NCBI RefSeq assembly: GCF_014490445.1
Contig: NZ_JACTUZ010000007.1
Coordinates: forward strand, 28,503 to 92,502
Length of the DNA stretch: 64,000 nucleotides
DNA from: Pseudoroseomonas ludipueritiae
GTDB taxonomy: Bacteria > Pseudomonadota > Alphaproteobacteria > Acetobacterales > Acetobacteraceae
Direction of reading: 5' to 3'
Shown: piece after piece, positions 24,963 to 33,064 of the stretch
Position numbering within the stretch: the first letter of the stretch is position 1
Layout of the letters: every line of letters starts with the position of its first letter
Translations under genes and position numbers: made by a program
Notes under the pieces: generated by a model
Told to the model about the DNA's origin: nothing
Seen by the model: only the letters and a program-made list of their open reading frames with translations
Databases searched by the model: none

Positions 24963-25609
24963 CCGCATCCCCTTCGCAGGCGCGCCTCGACGCGGCCTTC
25001 GACAGCCTGCCCCTGGTCGCCATCCTGCGCGGCCTGAAGCCCGAGGAAGCGGAGCCGGTGGCCACGGCACTCTATGAGGCAGGCTTCCGGCTGATCGAGG
25101 TGCCGCTCAACTCGCCGCAGCCCTTCGACAGCATCAAGGCCATCCGCCGCCTCTTGCCGCAGGACGCGCTGGTGGGGGCCGGCACCGTGCTCCAGGCCGC
25201 CGATGTGGGCCGGCTGGCGGACCTGGGCGCCGAGCTGGTGGTGATGCCGCATGCCGATACGGCCGTGATCTCCGCCGCCGCCCGGGCCGGCCTGCTCTGC
25301 ACCCCCGGCGTCGCCACGCCCACGGAAGCCTTCGCGGCGCTCGCCGCCGGCGCCGCCGCGCTGAAGATCTTTCCCGCCGAGATGGTCACCCCCAGCGTCG
25401 TGAAGGCGATGCGGGCCGTGCTGCCGGCGGGGACCCGCCTGCTGCCCGTCGGCGGCATCACGCCGGACAATATGGCGCCGTTCCTGGAAGCGGGCGTCGC
25501 CGGCTTCGGGCTGGGTTCCGCGCTGTTCAAGCCCGGCATGACTGCCGCCGATGTCGCAACACGCGCCGCCCGCTTCACGGCGGCCTGGCGCGCCCTCCGG
25601 CCGCGCTGA
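24959..25609 (+). CDS. dgoA: 2-dehydro-3-deoxy-6-phosphogalactonate aldolase
   Basis: A 216-residue class I aldolase of the KDPG/KDPGal family. The active-site Glu is E47 (RLIEVPLNSP), the Schiff-base Lys is K136 (ALKIFPAE), and the phosphate site is LPVGGITPDNM with GFGLGSALF. It splits 2-keto-3-deoxy-6-phosphogalactonate into pyruvate and glyceraldehyde 3-phosphate. Assignment to galactonate rather than gluconate degradation rests on the neighbouring dgoK and on PLNSPQP in place of the usual KDPG aldolase segment PLRTP. Overlaps dgoK as ATGA. Confidence 0.9.
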   Translation: MTASPSQARLDAAFDSLPLVAILRGLKPEEAEPVATALYEAGFRLIEVPLNSPQPFDSIKAIRRLLPQDALVGAGTVLQAADVGRLADLGAELVVMPHADTAVISAAARAGLLCTPGVATPTEAFAALAAGAAALKIFPAEMVTPSVVKAMRAVLPAGTRLLPVGGITPDNMAPFLEAGVAGFGLGSALFKPGMTAADVATRAARFTAAWRALRPR

Positions 25610-25640
25610 CCCCGGCCATAGCTTACCGGAACGGGAGGCT

Positions 25641-25665
25641 GGCGGGGCGGAGGCCTTGCCCCGCC
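25641..25665 (+). terminator. Hairpin after dgoA
   Basis: GGCGGGGC (25641-25648) pairs with GCCCCGCC (25658-25665), a perfect 8-bp stem with a 9-base loop, 31 bases after the dgoA stop. It probably ends or attenuates the iclR-dgo transcript before the transporter genes. Confidence 0.6.
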
Positions 25666-25677
25666 TTCCATGCCGCT

Positions 25678-25696
25678 GCCCCGGCTTAAACGGGGC
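25678..25696 (+). promoter_or_regulatory. Second small hairpin just before the tctC-like ribosome-binding site
   Basis: GCCCCG (25678-25683) pairs with CGGGGC (25691-25696) around the loop GCTTAAA, ending about 12 bases before the AAGGA of the binding-protein gene. It may protect the 5' end of the message or tune initiation. Confidence 0.4.
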
Positions 25697-25715
25697 AAGA
25701 CCCAAGGATATCCTT

Positions 25716-26684
25716 ATGCTGACCTACCGTAACCGACTGCACCTGATGGCCGGCCTCGGCGCGGCCACCCTCTTCGGCGCCCGGGCCCAGGCCGCAAGCA
25801 ACTATCCGCGCCGGCCGATCGAGCTGATCGTCCCCTATGCCCCTGGCGGCGGCACCGACCTGCTCGCCCGCGCCTTCGCCGAGGCGGCGAAGCCGCATCT
25901 GGAAAAGGCCATCGGCGTGGTGAACCGCACGGGCGGCGCCGGCGCGGTGGGCCTGTCGGAAATCATGGCGGCGCGCCCGGACGGCTACAAACTCGGCCTC
26001 GGCACCGCCGAGCTGACCATGCTGCCGCATATGGGCCTCGTCAGCTTCAAGGCGGAGGACTTCCTGCCCATCGCGCGGCTGAACGCGGACCCGGCCGCCG
26101 TGACGGTGAAGGCCGACGCGCCCTGGAAGACGCTCCAGGAATACCTCGACCACGCCAAGGCCAACCCGGGCAAGGTGCGCGTCGGCAATTCCGGCACCGG
26201 CGCCATCTGGCACCTCTCCACCGAGGCCCTGGCCGACAAGACCGGCGCCAAGTTCAACAGCATCCCCTATGACGGCGCCGCGCCGGCGGTGACGGCGCTG
26301 CTGGGCGGCCATATCGAAGCGGTTGGCGTCAGCCCCGCCGAGGTCAGCGCACAGGTGGCGGCGGGCCAGCTGCGCATCCTGGCCGTCCTGGCCGATGAGC
26401 GCCTCGAAGCCTTCCCGGATGTGCCGACCTGCAAGGAAAGCGGCACCGATATCTCCATCGGCACCTGGCGCGGCATCTTCGTGCCGAAGCGCACGCCGGA
26501 CGATGTGGTGCAGATCCTGCGCGAGGCTTCGCGCAAGACGGCGAACGAGCAGTCCTTCAAGGACACGCTGAAGAAGCTGAACCTGAACTGGGCCTATCTG
26601 GATGGCCTCGAGTTCGGTGAGCAGGTCAAGGCGCATAACGCCACCTTCGCCACCCTGATGAAGCGGATCGGCCTGGCCCGCTGA
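25716..26684 (+). CDS. TTT-family (Bug/TctC) periplasmic binding protein of the TctBA operon
   Basis: A 322-residue Bug receptor. It has the signal peptide MLTYRNRLHLMAGLGAATLFGARAQA, then PIELIVPYAPGGGTDLLAR, NRTGGAGAVGLSEIMAARPDG, YDGAAPAVTALLGGHIEAV and AFPDVPTCKESG. It is the only one of the four Bug proteins in this window with its own membrane partners, TctB and TctA, directly downstream. It is most likely the sugar-acid or carboxylate receptor for the dgo catabolic genes upstream. The start is supported by AAGGA. The gap to tctB contains a strong hairpin that may raise the receptor to membrane-subunit ratio. Confidence 0.9.
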   Translation: MLTYRNRLHLMAGLGAATLFGARAQAASNYPRRPIELIVPYAPGGGTDLLARAFAEAAKPHLEKAIGVVNRTGGAGAVGLSEIMAARPDGYKLGLGTAELTMLPHMGLVSFKAEDFLPIARLNADPAAVTVKADAPWKTLQEYLDHAKANPGKVRVGNSGTGAIWHLSTEALADKTGAKFNSIPYDGAAPAVTALLGGHIEAVGVSPAEVSAQVAAGQLRILAVLADERLEAFPDVPTCKESGTDISIGTWRGIFVPKRTPDDVVQILREASRKTANEQSFKDTLKKLNLNWAYLDGLEFGEQVKAHNATFATLMKRIGLAR

Positions 26685-26692
26685 CCGATCCA

Positions 26693-26732
26693 GGCCGCCC
26701 GCGACGCCCCTTCAAGGGTATGGCGGGCGGTC
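26693..26732 (+). terminator. Intercistronic hairpin between tctC-like and tctB-like genes
   Basis: CCGCCCGC (26695-26702) pairs with GCGGGCGG (26723-26730), extendable by one G-U and one G-C pair. An inner CCCTT/AAGGG stem fits in the loop. Hairpins at this position often stabilise the receptor message or partly terminate, giving more receptor than membrane protein. Confidence 0.6.
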
Positions 26733-26764
26733 CCGGGCCCCGCATTCCAACGAGAACACGCCCC

Positions 26765-27277
26765 ATGAGCAGTCTTCCCGCCGGCCAGGATCAGGCCGCC
26801 CAGGGCCAGACCGGTTTCGACCGGATGGCCCATTTGGTCATCGTGGCGCTGCTCTGCGCCATCTCCGCCGCCGTTATCGTCACCGCCTGGGGCTTCCCCG
26901 CGCCCATGCCGGGCAGCAGCGATGTCGGCGCCGCCCGCTTCCCGCTGATCTATGCCGTGGCGCTGCTGGGACTGACAGGCGTCCTGCTGGCACAGACCCT
27001 GGCGAAACCGGTGGTCGCCGCCGTGGCGCCGGCCGAGAAGCCGCATTACGCCCGCGTCGCCATTGGCATGCTACTGATGCTGCTGATGCTGCTGGCCATC
27101 GGCTACGTCGGCTATTTCCCCTCCGCATTCGTGCTGCTGATGGCGCTGATGTTCCTGATGGGGCAGCGCAGCCCGGTCTGGAACCCGGTGATCGCGCTGG
27201 CCATCACCACGATCATCTACTTCCTGTTCGACTACGCGCTGAACGTGCCGCTGCCGGCCGGCAGCCTGTTCGAATAA
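26765..27277 (+). CDS. TctB-like small membrane subunit of TTT transporter
   Basis: A 170-residue membrane protein with four predicted hydrophobic helices (about 21-42, 62-80, 95-115 and 120-165, the last region probably split). It contains SSDVGAARFPLIYAVALL, the family's conserved early segment, and GYVGYFPSAFVLLMALMFLMG. TctB is the small partner of TctA in sodium-driven uptake of carboxylates. The start MSSLPAGQDQ is chosen because the upstream in-frame ATG would add residues encoded in the hairpin region. 22 bases separate it from tctA. Confidence 0.88.
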   Translation: MSSLPAGQDQAAQGQTGFDRMAHLVIVALLCAISAAVIVTAWGFPAPMPGSSDVGAARFPLIYAVALLGLTGVLLAQTLAKPVVAAVAPAEKPHYARVAIGMLLMLLMLLAIGYVGYFPSAFVLLMALMFLMGQRSPVWNPVIALAITTIIYFLFDYALNVPLPAGSLFE

Positions 27278-27299
27278 CAGCACCGCCGGAATCATTCTC

Positions 27300-28811
27300 A
27301 TGGAAAATCTGCAGCTGCTGCTGGGGGGCATGCAGACGCTGGCCTCCCACCCGATGGCCATCCTGCTCTCCATCTTCGGCGTCGCCGTCGGCATCGTCAT
27401 CGGCGCGCTGCCGGGGCTGACGGCGACCATGGGTGTCGCCATCCTGCTTCCCTTTACCTTCGGCATGGATGCCGTCTCCGGCCTGCTGATGATCTCGGGC
27501 GTCTTCTTCGGCGGTGTCTATGGCGGCTCCATCACCGCTATCCTGCTGAAGATCCCCGGCACGCCCGCGGCGGCGGCGACGGCCATGGACGGCTATGCGC
27601 TGACGCAGAAGGGCAAGGCTGGCGTGGCGCTGGGTGTCGCCACCATCTCCTCCTTCATCGGCGGCACGATCAGCGTGATGATCCTGATCTTCCTGGCGCC
27701 GGTGCTGGCGAGCATCGCGCTGGAATTCAGCGCTTCCGAGACTTTCGCCCTGGCCTGCTTCGGCCTGTCCATCATCGCCAGCATTTCCTCGGGTTCCCTC
27801 GTGAAAGGGCTGATCGCCGGCTTCCTCGGCCTGCTGGTAGCTTCCATCGGGCTCGACCCGATGGGCGGCTTTCCCCGCTTCACCGGCGGCTATACCGAGT
27901 TGTTCAACGTGCCCTTTATCCCTGTGATGATCGGCCTCTTCGCCGCCGCCGAGGCCTTCAAGGCCATGGAGGGTTCCGAGCTGCGCACCACCGCGGCCGC
28001 CAAGCTGGGGCGGCTGATCCCGAATGGGGCGGAGTTCCGTGGGCTGATCGGCACCTTGCTGCGCTCCAGCGGCCTCGGCGCCTTCATCGGCGCGGTGCCG
28101 GGCGCGGGTTCCGACATCGCGGCCTATGTCAGCTACAACGAGGCGCGGCGCTTCAGCCGCAACCCGGAGAATTTCGGCAAGGGCGAGCTGGCCGGCATCT
28201 CGGCCTGCGAGGCCGGCGCCAATGCCTGCACGGGCGGCGCGCTGCTGACCATGATGACGCTGGGCATCCCAGGCGATGCCGTCACCGCCGTGATGATGGG
28301 CGCGCTGACGCTGCAGGGCCTGCAGCCAGGCCCGCTGCTGTTCAAGGACCACAGCGACCTGGTCTTCACCCTCTTCGCCGGCATGCTCTTCTGCTACGTG
28401 ATGCTGCTGGTGCTGGGCCTGGGCTCGCTGCGCTTCATTGGCCGCGTGCTGATGATGCCGAAGTCGGTGCTGACGCCGCTGATCCTGGTGCTGTGCATCG
28501 TTGGCACCTATGCCATCAACAACAGCATCTTCGACATCGGCATCATGCTCGCGGCCGGCGTTGTCGGCTACTTCATGCAGCGCTGGGACTTCCCGGCCTC
28601 GCCCATCGTGCTGGCGCTGATCATGGGGCCGATGGCGGAAGCGAGCTTCCGGCGCGCCCTCTCCCTGTCCAACGGCAGCTACGACTTCCTCTGGACCCGC
28701 CCGATCACCGTGGGCCTGCTGCTGCTGGCGCTGGTGACGCTGCTGCTGCCCATCCTCCGGCAGCGCCGCCGGGCTTCTCCCACGGCGGCCCAGTCCGGCG
28801 TGGAGGTGTGA
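27300..28811 (+). CDS. TctA-like large membrane subunit of TTT transporter
   Basis: A 503-residue, roughly 12-helix membrane protein. It carries the TctA signatures GALPGLTATMGVAILLPFTFGMD, GGVYGGSITAILLKIPGTPA, a repeat-like AVPGAGSDIAAYVSYNEARR, and TLGIPGDAVTAVMMGALTLQGLQPGP. These paired glycine/proline loops are thought to form the substrate pathway. Together with TctB and the upstream receptor it forms a complete uptake system. It may also serve the three orphan receptors in the window, since Bug proteins can share membrane components. Ends with a short hydrophilic tail. The gene is followed by a strong hairpin. Confidence 0.93.
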   Translation: MENLQLLLGGMQTLASHPMAILLSIFGVAVGIVIGALPGLTATMGVAILLPFTFGMDAVSGLLMISGVFFGGVYGGSITAILLKIPGTPAAAATAMDGYALTQKGKAGVALGVATISSFIGGTISVMILIFLAPVLASIALEFSASETFALACFGLSIIASISSGSLVKGLIAGFLGLLVASIGLDPMGGFPRFTGGYTELFNVPFIPVMIGLFAAAEAFKAMEGSELRTTAAAKLGRLIPNGAEFRGLIGTLLRSSGLGAFIGAVPGAGSDIAAYVSYNEARRFSRNPENFGKGELAGISACEAGANACTGGALLTMMTLGIPGDAVTAVMMGALTLQGLQPGPLLFKDHSDLVFTLFAGMLFCYVMLLVLGLGSLRFIGRVLMMPKSVLTPLILVLCIVGTYAINNSIFDIGIMLAAGVVGYFMQRWDFPASPIVLALIMGPMAEASFRRALSLSNGSYDFLWTRPITVGLLLLALVTLLLPILRQRRRASPTAAQSGVEV

Positions 28812-28818
28812 GCACCCT

Positions 28819-28840
28819 GGTCCGGGCCTCGGCCCGGACC
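28819..28840 (+). terminator. Terminator hairpin after tctA
   Basis: GGTCCGGGCC (28819-28828) and GGCCCGGACC (28831-28840) are perfect inverted complements, giving a 9-bp stem with a CTCG tetraloop, eight bases after the tctA stop. No U tract follows. Confidence 0.6.
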
Positions 28841-28964
28841 GCCTGCCGCAGAGCATCCGCGGCCACTGGTTTCGCTTCCACCACAGCCATCTTTGACGGC
28901 ACGCCTGGCGCCCTGGAACCACATCTCAGTACGTCAACGAGTACCGCTTTCGCTTTCCATGCGG

Positions 28965-29020
28965 TGCCATGCACGGCACAGATGAGCGGCGGCGGCCCGG
29001 GACCCGGGCCGCCGTGCCGC
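28965..29020 (+). promoter_or_regulatory. Structured 5' leader of nhaA
   Basis: Within the 241-base gap before nhaA, GTGCC (about 28961-28965) and GGCAC (about 28972-28976) can form a small stem. Then GGCGGCCCGG (28991-29000) pairs with CCGGGCCGCC (29004-29013) around a GAC loop. The stem extends by GCGGC (28986-28990) with GCCGC (29016-29020) across a two-base bulge, giving 15 bp in all. The hairpin ends about 32 bases before the nhaA start, too close to be the terminator of the previous operon alone. Confidence 0.45.
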
Positions 29021-29052
29021 TTCATGACACACCAGCCAAGGAACCCTTGCCG

Positions 29053-30258
29053 ATGACAACAGCCCGCCCCGGCCTGATCCGATCTGTCATGCGAGGGTTT
29101 CTGGACAGCGAGGCCTCTGGCGGTCTGGTGCTGATGGCGGTGGCGGCGCTGGCCATCCTGGTGGCCAATTCGCCACTGGCGGAAGCTTACTTCCACACGC
29201 TGCACCTTTATGTCGGCCCGCTCTCCGTCGCGCATTGGATCAACGACGCGCTGATGGCGGTGTTCTTTCTGCTGGTCGGCCTGGAGATCAAGCGGGAGAT
29301 GCTGGACGGCCAGCTCTCCTCCTGGAGCCGCCGCGTGCTGCCCGGCGTGGCAGCGGCCGGCGGCATGCTGGTGCCGGCGCTGATCTACACCGCCTTCAAC
29401 CACGGCAATGCCGAGGCGATGCGCGGCTGGGCCATCCCGACCGCCACCGACATCGCCTTCGCACTCGGCGTGCTGTCGCTGCTGGGCTCGCGCGTGCCGG
29501 CATCCCTCAAGGTGTTCCTGGCGGCGCTGGCCATCATCGACGACCTCGGCGCCGTAGTCATCATCGCGCTGTTCTACACCAGCAACCTGTCGCTGCCGGA
29601 CCTGGCGGGTGCCGCGGTGCTGCTGGCCGTGCTGTACGGGATGAATCGCGGCGGCGTCCGCTCGCTGCTGCCTTACCTGCTGCTCGGCCTGGTGCTCTGG
29701 GTGCTGGTCTTCCGCTCCGGCGTGCATGCCACCGTGGCGGGCGTGCTGCTGGCGCTGACCATCCCGATCCAGAAGACCCCTGGCACGCCGGAAGCGCACG
29801 GCGATATCTCGCCCCTGCACAAGCTGGAACATGCGCTGAGCAAGCCTGTGGCCTTCATCATCGTGCCCATCTTCGGCTTCGCCAATGCCGGCGTGTCCTT
29901 CACCGGCATCTCCGGCGATGTGCTGCTGGCGCCGTTGACGCTCGGCGTGGCGCTGGGCCTGCTGCTGGGCAAGGTGGTCGGCGTGTTCGGCTTCTCCACC
30001 CTGATGATCCGTCTGAAGCTGGCGGACCTGCCGGCGGGGGCGAGCTGGAGGCAGTTGCTGGGCGTCGCCATTCTCTGCGGCATCGGCTTCACCATGAGCC
30101 TCTTCATCGGCCTGCTGGCCTTTGCCGAGCAGCCGCTGCTGCAGGCGGAGGTGAAGTTCGGCATCCTCGGCGGCTCCATCCTCGCCGGCCTGCTGGGCTA
30201 CCTGCTGCTGAACGTGGTGAAGCGCGAGGCGATCCAGCCCGCCCGCGCCAGGGGCTGA
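29053..30258 (+). CDS. nhaA: Na+/H+ antiporter NhaA
   Basis: A 401-residue NhaA protein with the key residues at the same numbers as in Escherichia coli: D133 ([12 protein letters not shown]) and the D163-D164 pair ([16 protein letters not shown]). Other family text includes [19 protein letters not shown] and the amphipathic N-terminal helix [10 protein letters not shown]. It exports Na+ or Li+ in exchange for protons at the inner membrane. The start [13 protein letters not shown] is placed after the leader hairpin; an earlier in-frame ATG at 28969 would run through the hairpin and is not credible. It has its own leader and is probably regulated separately from the transporter genes upstream. 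Confidence 0.94.
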   Translation: MTTARPGLIRSVMRGFLDSEASGGLVLMAVAALAILVANSPLAEAYFHTLHLYVGPLSVAHWINDALMAVFFLLVGLEIKREMLDGQLSSWSRRVLPGVAAAGGMLVPALIYTAFNHGNAEAMRGWAIPTATDIAFALGVLSLLGSRVPASLKVFLAALAIIDDLGAVVIIALFYTSNLSLPDLAGAAVLLAVLYGMNRGGVRSLLPYLLLGLVLWVLVFRSGVHATVAGVLLALTIPIQKTPGTPEAHGDISPLHKLEHALSKPVAFIIVPIFGFANAGVSFTGISGDVLLAPLTLGVALGLLLGKVVGVFGFSTLMIRLKLADLPAGASWRQLLGVAILCGIGFTMSLFIGLLAFAEQPLLQAEVKFGILGGSILAGLLGYLLLNVVKREAIQPARARG

Positions 30259-30274
30259 ACCCGCATCCGGCCTC

Positions 30275-30296
30275 GCCGCCCACGCGGGCGGGCGGC
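30275..30296 (+). terminator. Terminator hairpin after nhaA
   Basis: GCCGCCC (30275-30281) can pair with GGGCGGC (30290-30296), or a shorter register with GGGCGG at 30286-30291 around an ACGC loop. It lies about 16 bases after the nhaA stop, before the pseudogene remnant on the other strand. Confidence 0.5.
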
Positions 30297-30306
30297 AACC
30301 GCTACT

Positions 30307-30866
30307 TCACCAGAAGATGCGGTTCTCGCCCGCATCGTAGTCACTACGCCATCCCACGGCAGGGCACGCTGAAGTTCCGCGATGATCCGCTGCGGCATCA
30401 CCGGCGTTCCCTGCCTGCCGGGCTGGCTGGCCGAAGAAGCCATGCGCGACGCGATAAGGCGGCCCTTCGCGCCGCCCCTCCTCCAGCCGTGACAGCCCGT
30501 CACCGGCGGCAAGAAGCTGCTCCATCACCACCCCCGCCTCGCCCAGCAGCGGGTGATCCACCGGGAAGGTCCAGGAGAGGTTGCGGGGCTCCACGTCGAT
30601 CTGGATGAAGGTCTGGCGCTCCGGGTTCAGCAGCGCCGGGTTCTCCCTGGCCGTGTCGAAGGCGGTCATCTTGGAGCCGGCGATCAGCACCAGGTCCGCC
30701 TCCGCCACGCAGGCATTGGCCACGGCGGCGCCGAAGACGCCGAGCGCCAGCGGATGCCGAAGAGCAGGTAGGCCAGTTGGTTGGCGGGGGAAAGGCTCTG
30801 GCCGAAGGTGGCGGTGACGTCATGCCTCTGCAGGCCGGCGGCCGTGAACGACCATGGTTTGCTCAT
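30307..30866 (-). pseudogene. Decayed thiamine-pyrophosphate-dependent enzyme (acetolactate-synthase-like)
   Basis: About 560 bases remain of what is normally a gene of roughly 1.6 kb. The 5' part encodes MSKPWSFTAAGLQRHDVTA then TFGQSLSPANQLAYLLFGIR, the usual start of a TPP-binding N-domain. At about 30750 the frame changes and jumps straight to the central domain (ALGVFGAAVANACVAEAD, then DLVLIAGSKMTAFDTA and FIQIDVEPRNLSW), so most of the N-domain, including the usual catalytic Glu segment, has been deleted. A second shift near 30460 leads to AELQRALPWDG in one frame, then DYDAGENRIFW in another, and a stop at 30307. The C-terminal TPP-binding GDG segment is gone. It cannot make a working enzyme. 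Confidence 0.85.
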
Positions 30867-30887
30867 CGTCCCCCTCTCCGGCATGCG

Positions 30888-30907
30888 TTATTTGATATAT
30901 TCCATAA
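30888..30907. promoter_or_regulatory. Candidate GntR operator upstream of the FCD regulator
   Basis: TTATTTGATATATTCCATAA is AT-rich with TTAT/ATAA ends and a GATATATTC core. It sits 50-69 bases before the gntR start and just upstream of the divergent pseudogene. FCD-type GntR proteins commonly bind such imperfect AT-rich palindromes at their own promoter. Confidence 0.4.
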
Positions 30908-30956
30908 TGGGCTGGCAGTGCATGTTAACAGTCGCCTTGCGTTGGTTCAGGATGGG

Positions 30957-31655
30957 ATGAAGCAGAAGCAACAGGCCGCAGGCCCCGCCGCCGAAGGCCT
31001 CGATACGGTTGAGCGGAGTTCCCTGAGCAACCAGGCCTATCAGCAGATCCGGAAAGCGCTGATGGTGGGAGAGTTGAAGCCGGGCCAGAAGCTGAACGGA
31101 CGCGAGATCGCGCTGCGGCTGGGCACCAGCCTGACCCCGGTGCGGGAGGCGCTGTTGCAGATGGTGGCGGAAGGCGTGCTGGAATTCCGGGCCGGCCAGT
31201 CCATCACCGTGCCCCAGCCGCCTCGCCGGGTTTATGCCGAGCTGCGCGGTATTCGCGTGGAAGTGGAAGGCCTCGCCGCCGAGCGCGCGGCACAGCGGAT
31301 CAGCGCCGCCGGCATCGATGAACTGGCGGCACTGCATAACGAATTGGTGCGCGGCAAGGCGGAGCACGATTACGGCCTCGCGCTGCGTTGCAACGAGGCT
31401 TTTCACCTCGGCATCGCCCGCGAAGCCGGGATGCCGCGCCTCTACAGAGTGGTCGAAGGCCTGTGGGCGCAGAGTGGGCCTTTCCTCAACTCTCTCTACA
31501 ATGGCCCGGAAGGCTGGCCGGCGGGTGACGACCCGCATACGCATGTTCTGGTGATGGAGGCGCTGCGTCGCCGCGATGGTGCCGCAGCGCGTGCCGCCAT
31601 TGTCCAGGACATCGTGCGTGGCGGTGCCGGATTGCTGAGCCGCCTGCCTGAGTGA
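30957..31655 (+). CDS. GntR-family regulator, FadR/FCD type
   Basis: A 232-residue regulator. The winged helix (about 20-85) contains NQAYQQIRKALMVGELKPGQ, LNGREIALRLGTSLTPVREAL and LQMVAEGVLEFRAGQSI. The all-helical FCD domain (about 95-220) has metal-type ligands in EDYGLALRCNEAFHLGIAR-like text (D/H pattern EHDYG, NEAFH) and HTHVLVMEALRRRD. FCD regulators sense small carboxylates. It overlaps the next gene's frame by GTGA and probably once controlled the oxidoreductase plus the two now-broken genes on either side. Confidence 0.88.
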   Translation: MKQKQQAAGPAAEGLDTVERSSLSNQAYQQIRKALMVGELKPGQKLNGREIALRLGTSLTPVREALLQMVAEGVLEFRAGQSITVPQPPRRVYAELRGIRVEVEGLAAERAAQRISAAGIDELAALHNELVRGKAEHDYGLALRCNEAFHLGIAREAGMPRLYRVVEGLWAQSGPFLNSLYNGPEGWPAGDDPHTHVLVMEALRRRDGAAARAAIVQDIVRGGAGLLSRLPE

Positions 31656-31675
31656 CGTCCAAGGAAGGAGAAGCC

Positions 31676-32683
31676 GTGTCAGTTCCCGAAAGCATGCGCC
31701 ATATCGAGGTTTCCGCGACCGGCGGGCCGGAGGCCCTACGGCTCGTCACCGGCCCTGTGCCTGCGCCGAAGCCGGACGAAGTGCTGCTGCGAGTCCTGGC
31801 GGCCGGCGTGAACCGGCCGGATGTGCAGCAGCGGCGCGGCCTTTATCCGCCGCCCCCCGGCGCCAGCCCTCTGCTAGGGCTGGAAGTGGCTGGCGAGATC
31901 ATGGCCCTGGGCGGCGATGTCACCGGCCTGAGGCTGGGGGACCGCGTCTGCGCGCTAGCGAATGGCGGCGGCTATGCCGAATACTGCGCCGTGCCGGCGG
32001 CGCAGTGCCTTCCCTGGCCCAAGGGCTACGATGCCCTGCGTGCCGCCGCGCTGCCGGAAACCTATTTCACCGTCTGGGCCAACCTGTTCCAGATCGGCCG
32101 CCTCGCCAAAGGCGAGGCCGCGCTGGTGCATGGCGGCAGCAGCGGCATCGGCGTCACAGCCATCAAGCTGGCCAAGGCTTTCGGGGCGACGGTCTATGTG
32201 ACCGCCGGCTCGGATGAAAAATGCGACGCCTGCCGCCGCTTCGGCGCCGATGCCGCCATCAACTACCGCAGCGCCAGCTTCGAGGAAGAGGTCAAGCGCC
32301 TGACCGGCGGGCGCGGCGTCGATGTGGTGCTGGACATGGTGGGCGCGGATTACGCCGCGGCCAATCTCCGCTGCCTCGCGCAGGGCGGGCGTCTGGTCGT
32401 CATCGGCTTCATGGGCGGGCGCATGGCGGAAGGGGTTGACCTGGCGCGCATCGCTTCCCGCCGGCTGACGATCACGGGTTCCACCATGCGGCCCCGCAGC
32501 ACGGAGGAGAAAGGCGGCATCGCGGCGGAACTGCGCGCGCAGGTCTGGCCCCTGCTCGACCGTGGCGAATGCGCGCCGGAGATCCATGAGGTCCTGCCCC
32601 TGGCCGAAGCGGGCGCGGCGCACCGCCTGATGGAGGACAGCCAGCACATCGGCAAGATCGTGCTGCGCGTCAGCCCTGAATAA
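31676..32683 (+). CDS. NAD(P)H quinone oxidoreductase, zinc-free MDR (PIG3-like) family
   Basis: A 335-residue medium-chain reductase without the zinc ligands. It contains MRHIEVSATGGPEALRLVTG, VNRPDVQQRRGLYPPPPGAS (PIG3/quinone reductase signature), the nucleotide-binding loop HGGSSGIGVTAIKLAKAFG, and VVIGFMGGRMAEGVDLARI. It transfers electrons from NADPH to quinones or enones in the cytoplasm. GTG at 31676 is preferred because AAGGAGA lies five bases upstream; a GTG at 31652 overlapping the gntR stop, or the ATG at 31694, are alternatives. Cotranscribed with gntR and followed by a broken lactonase gene. Confidence 0.85.
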   Translation: MSVPESMRHIEVSATGGPEALRLVTGPVPAPKPDEVLLRVLAAGVNRPDVQQRRGLYPPPPGASPLLGLEVAGEIMALGGDVTGLRLGDRVCALANGGGYAEYCAVPAAQCLPWPKGYDALRAAALPETYFTVWANLFQIGRLAKGEAALVHGGSSGIGVTAIKLAKAFGATVYVTAGSDEKCDACRRFGADAAINYRSASFEEEVKRLTGGRGVDVVLDMVGADYAAANLRCLAQGGRLVVIGFMGGRMAEGVDLARIASRRLTITGSTMRPRSTEEKGGIAAELRAQVWPLLDRGECAPEIHEVLPLAEAGAAHRLMEDSQHIGKIVLRVSPE

Positions 32684-32715
32684 GAAAACAAGAACGCGGG
32701 GAGGAACGAACAAGA

Positions 32716-33064
32716 ATGAAGATCATCACCGAAGGGGTGGAATTCCCTGAAGGCCCATCAGCATGCCGGATGGTTCCCTGCTGCTGGTCGAGATCGCGCG
32801 CCAGACACTGACGCGCGTGCTGCCGGAGGGCGGCTTCCGGCGCTGTCTACGTGGCGGCGCTGGAGAGTTGCACGTGATGAAGATCTCCCCCGATGGCTCG
32901 CGCGTCGTGCCGCACCGGTTGCCGGACATGCTGGTCACCAATCTCTGCTTCGGCAGCCAGGATCTCCGCAGCGCCTTTACCACCATGTCCTACGAAGGCC
33001 GGCTCTGCCAGATGAACTGGCACGAGCCGAGCCTCGCCCTGGCCTATGATTGGGACAGCAATGT
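32716..33064 (+). pseudogene. Decayed SMP-30/gluconolactonase-like gene
   Basis: The remnant starts MKIITEGVEFPEGPS, the usual N-terminus of SMP-30 lactonases. A frameshift near 32760 moves reading to MPDGSLLLVEIARQTLTRVL. Then the middle of the propeller (calcium and substrate residues in NGPNG and the N/D blades) is missing; the text jumps to MKISPDGSRVVPHRLPDML, then VTNLCFGSQDLRSAFTT and SYEGRLCQMNW, which belong to the C-terminal blades. It has no stop of its own and runs into the antisense of the esterase gene. Roughly 340 of an expected 850-900 bases remain. It is in the position of a third gene of the gntR-oxidoreductase operon. Confidence 0.82.

Noticed and set aside
27213-28922. A 569-codon open frame antisense to tctA, and similar long antisense frames (for example 42039-43844 opposite the fused ATPase, 46323-47786 opposite gsiD)
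   Set aside because: Translations are low-complexity (rich in His, Gln, Arg, Gly), have no domain features, and arise because third-position GC bias removes stop codons on the opposite strand.
28986-29020. Treating the nhaA leader hairpin as the terminator of the tctA operon
   Set aside because: A separate good hairpin already follows tctA at 28819-28840, and this one is 175 bases further on and close to the nhaA start, so a leader role is more likely.
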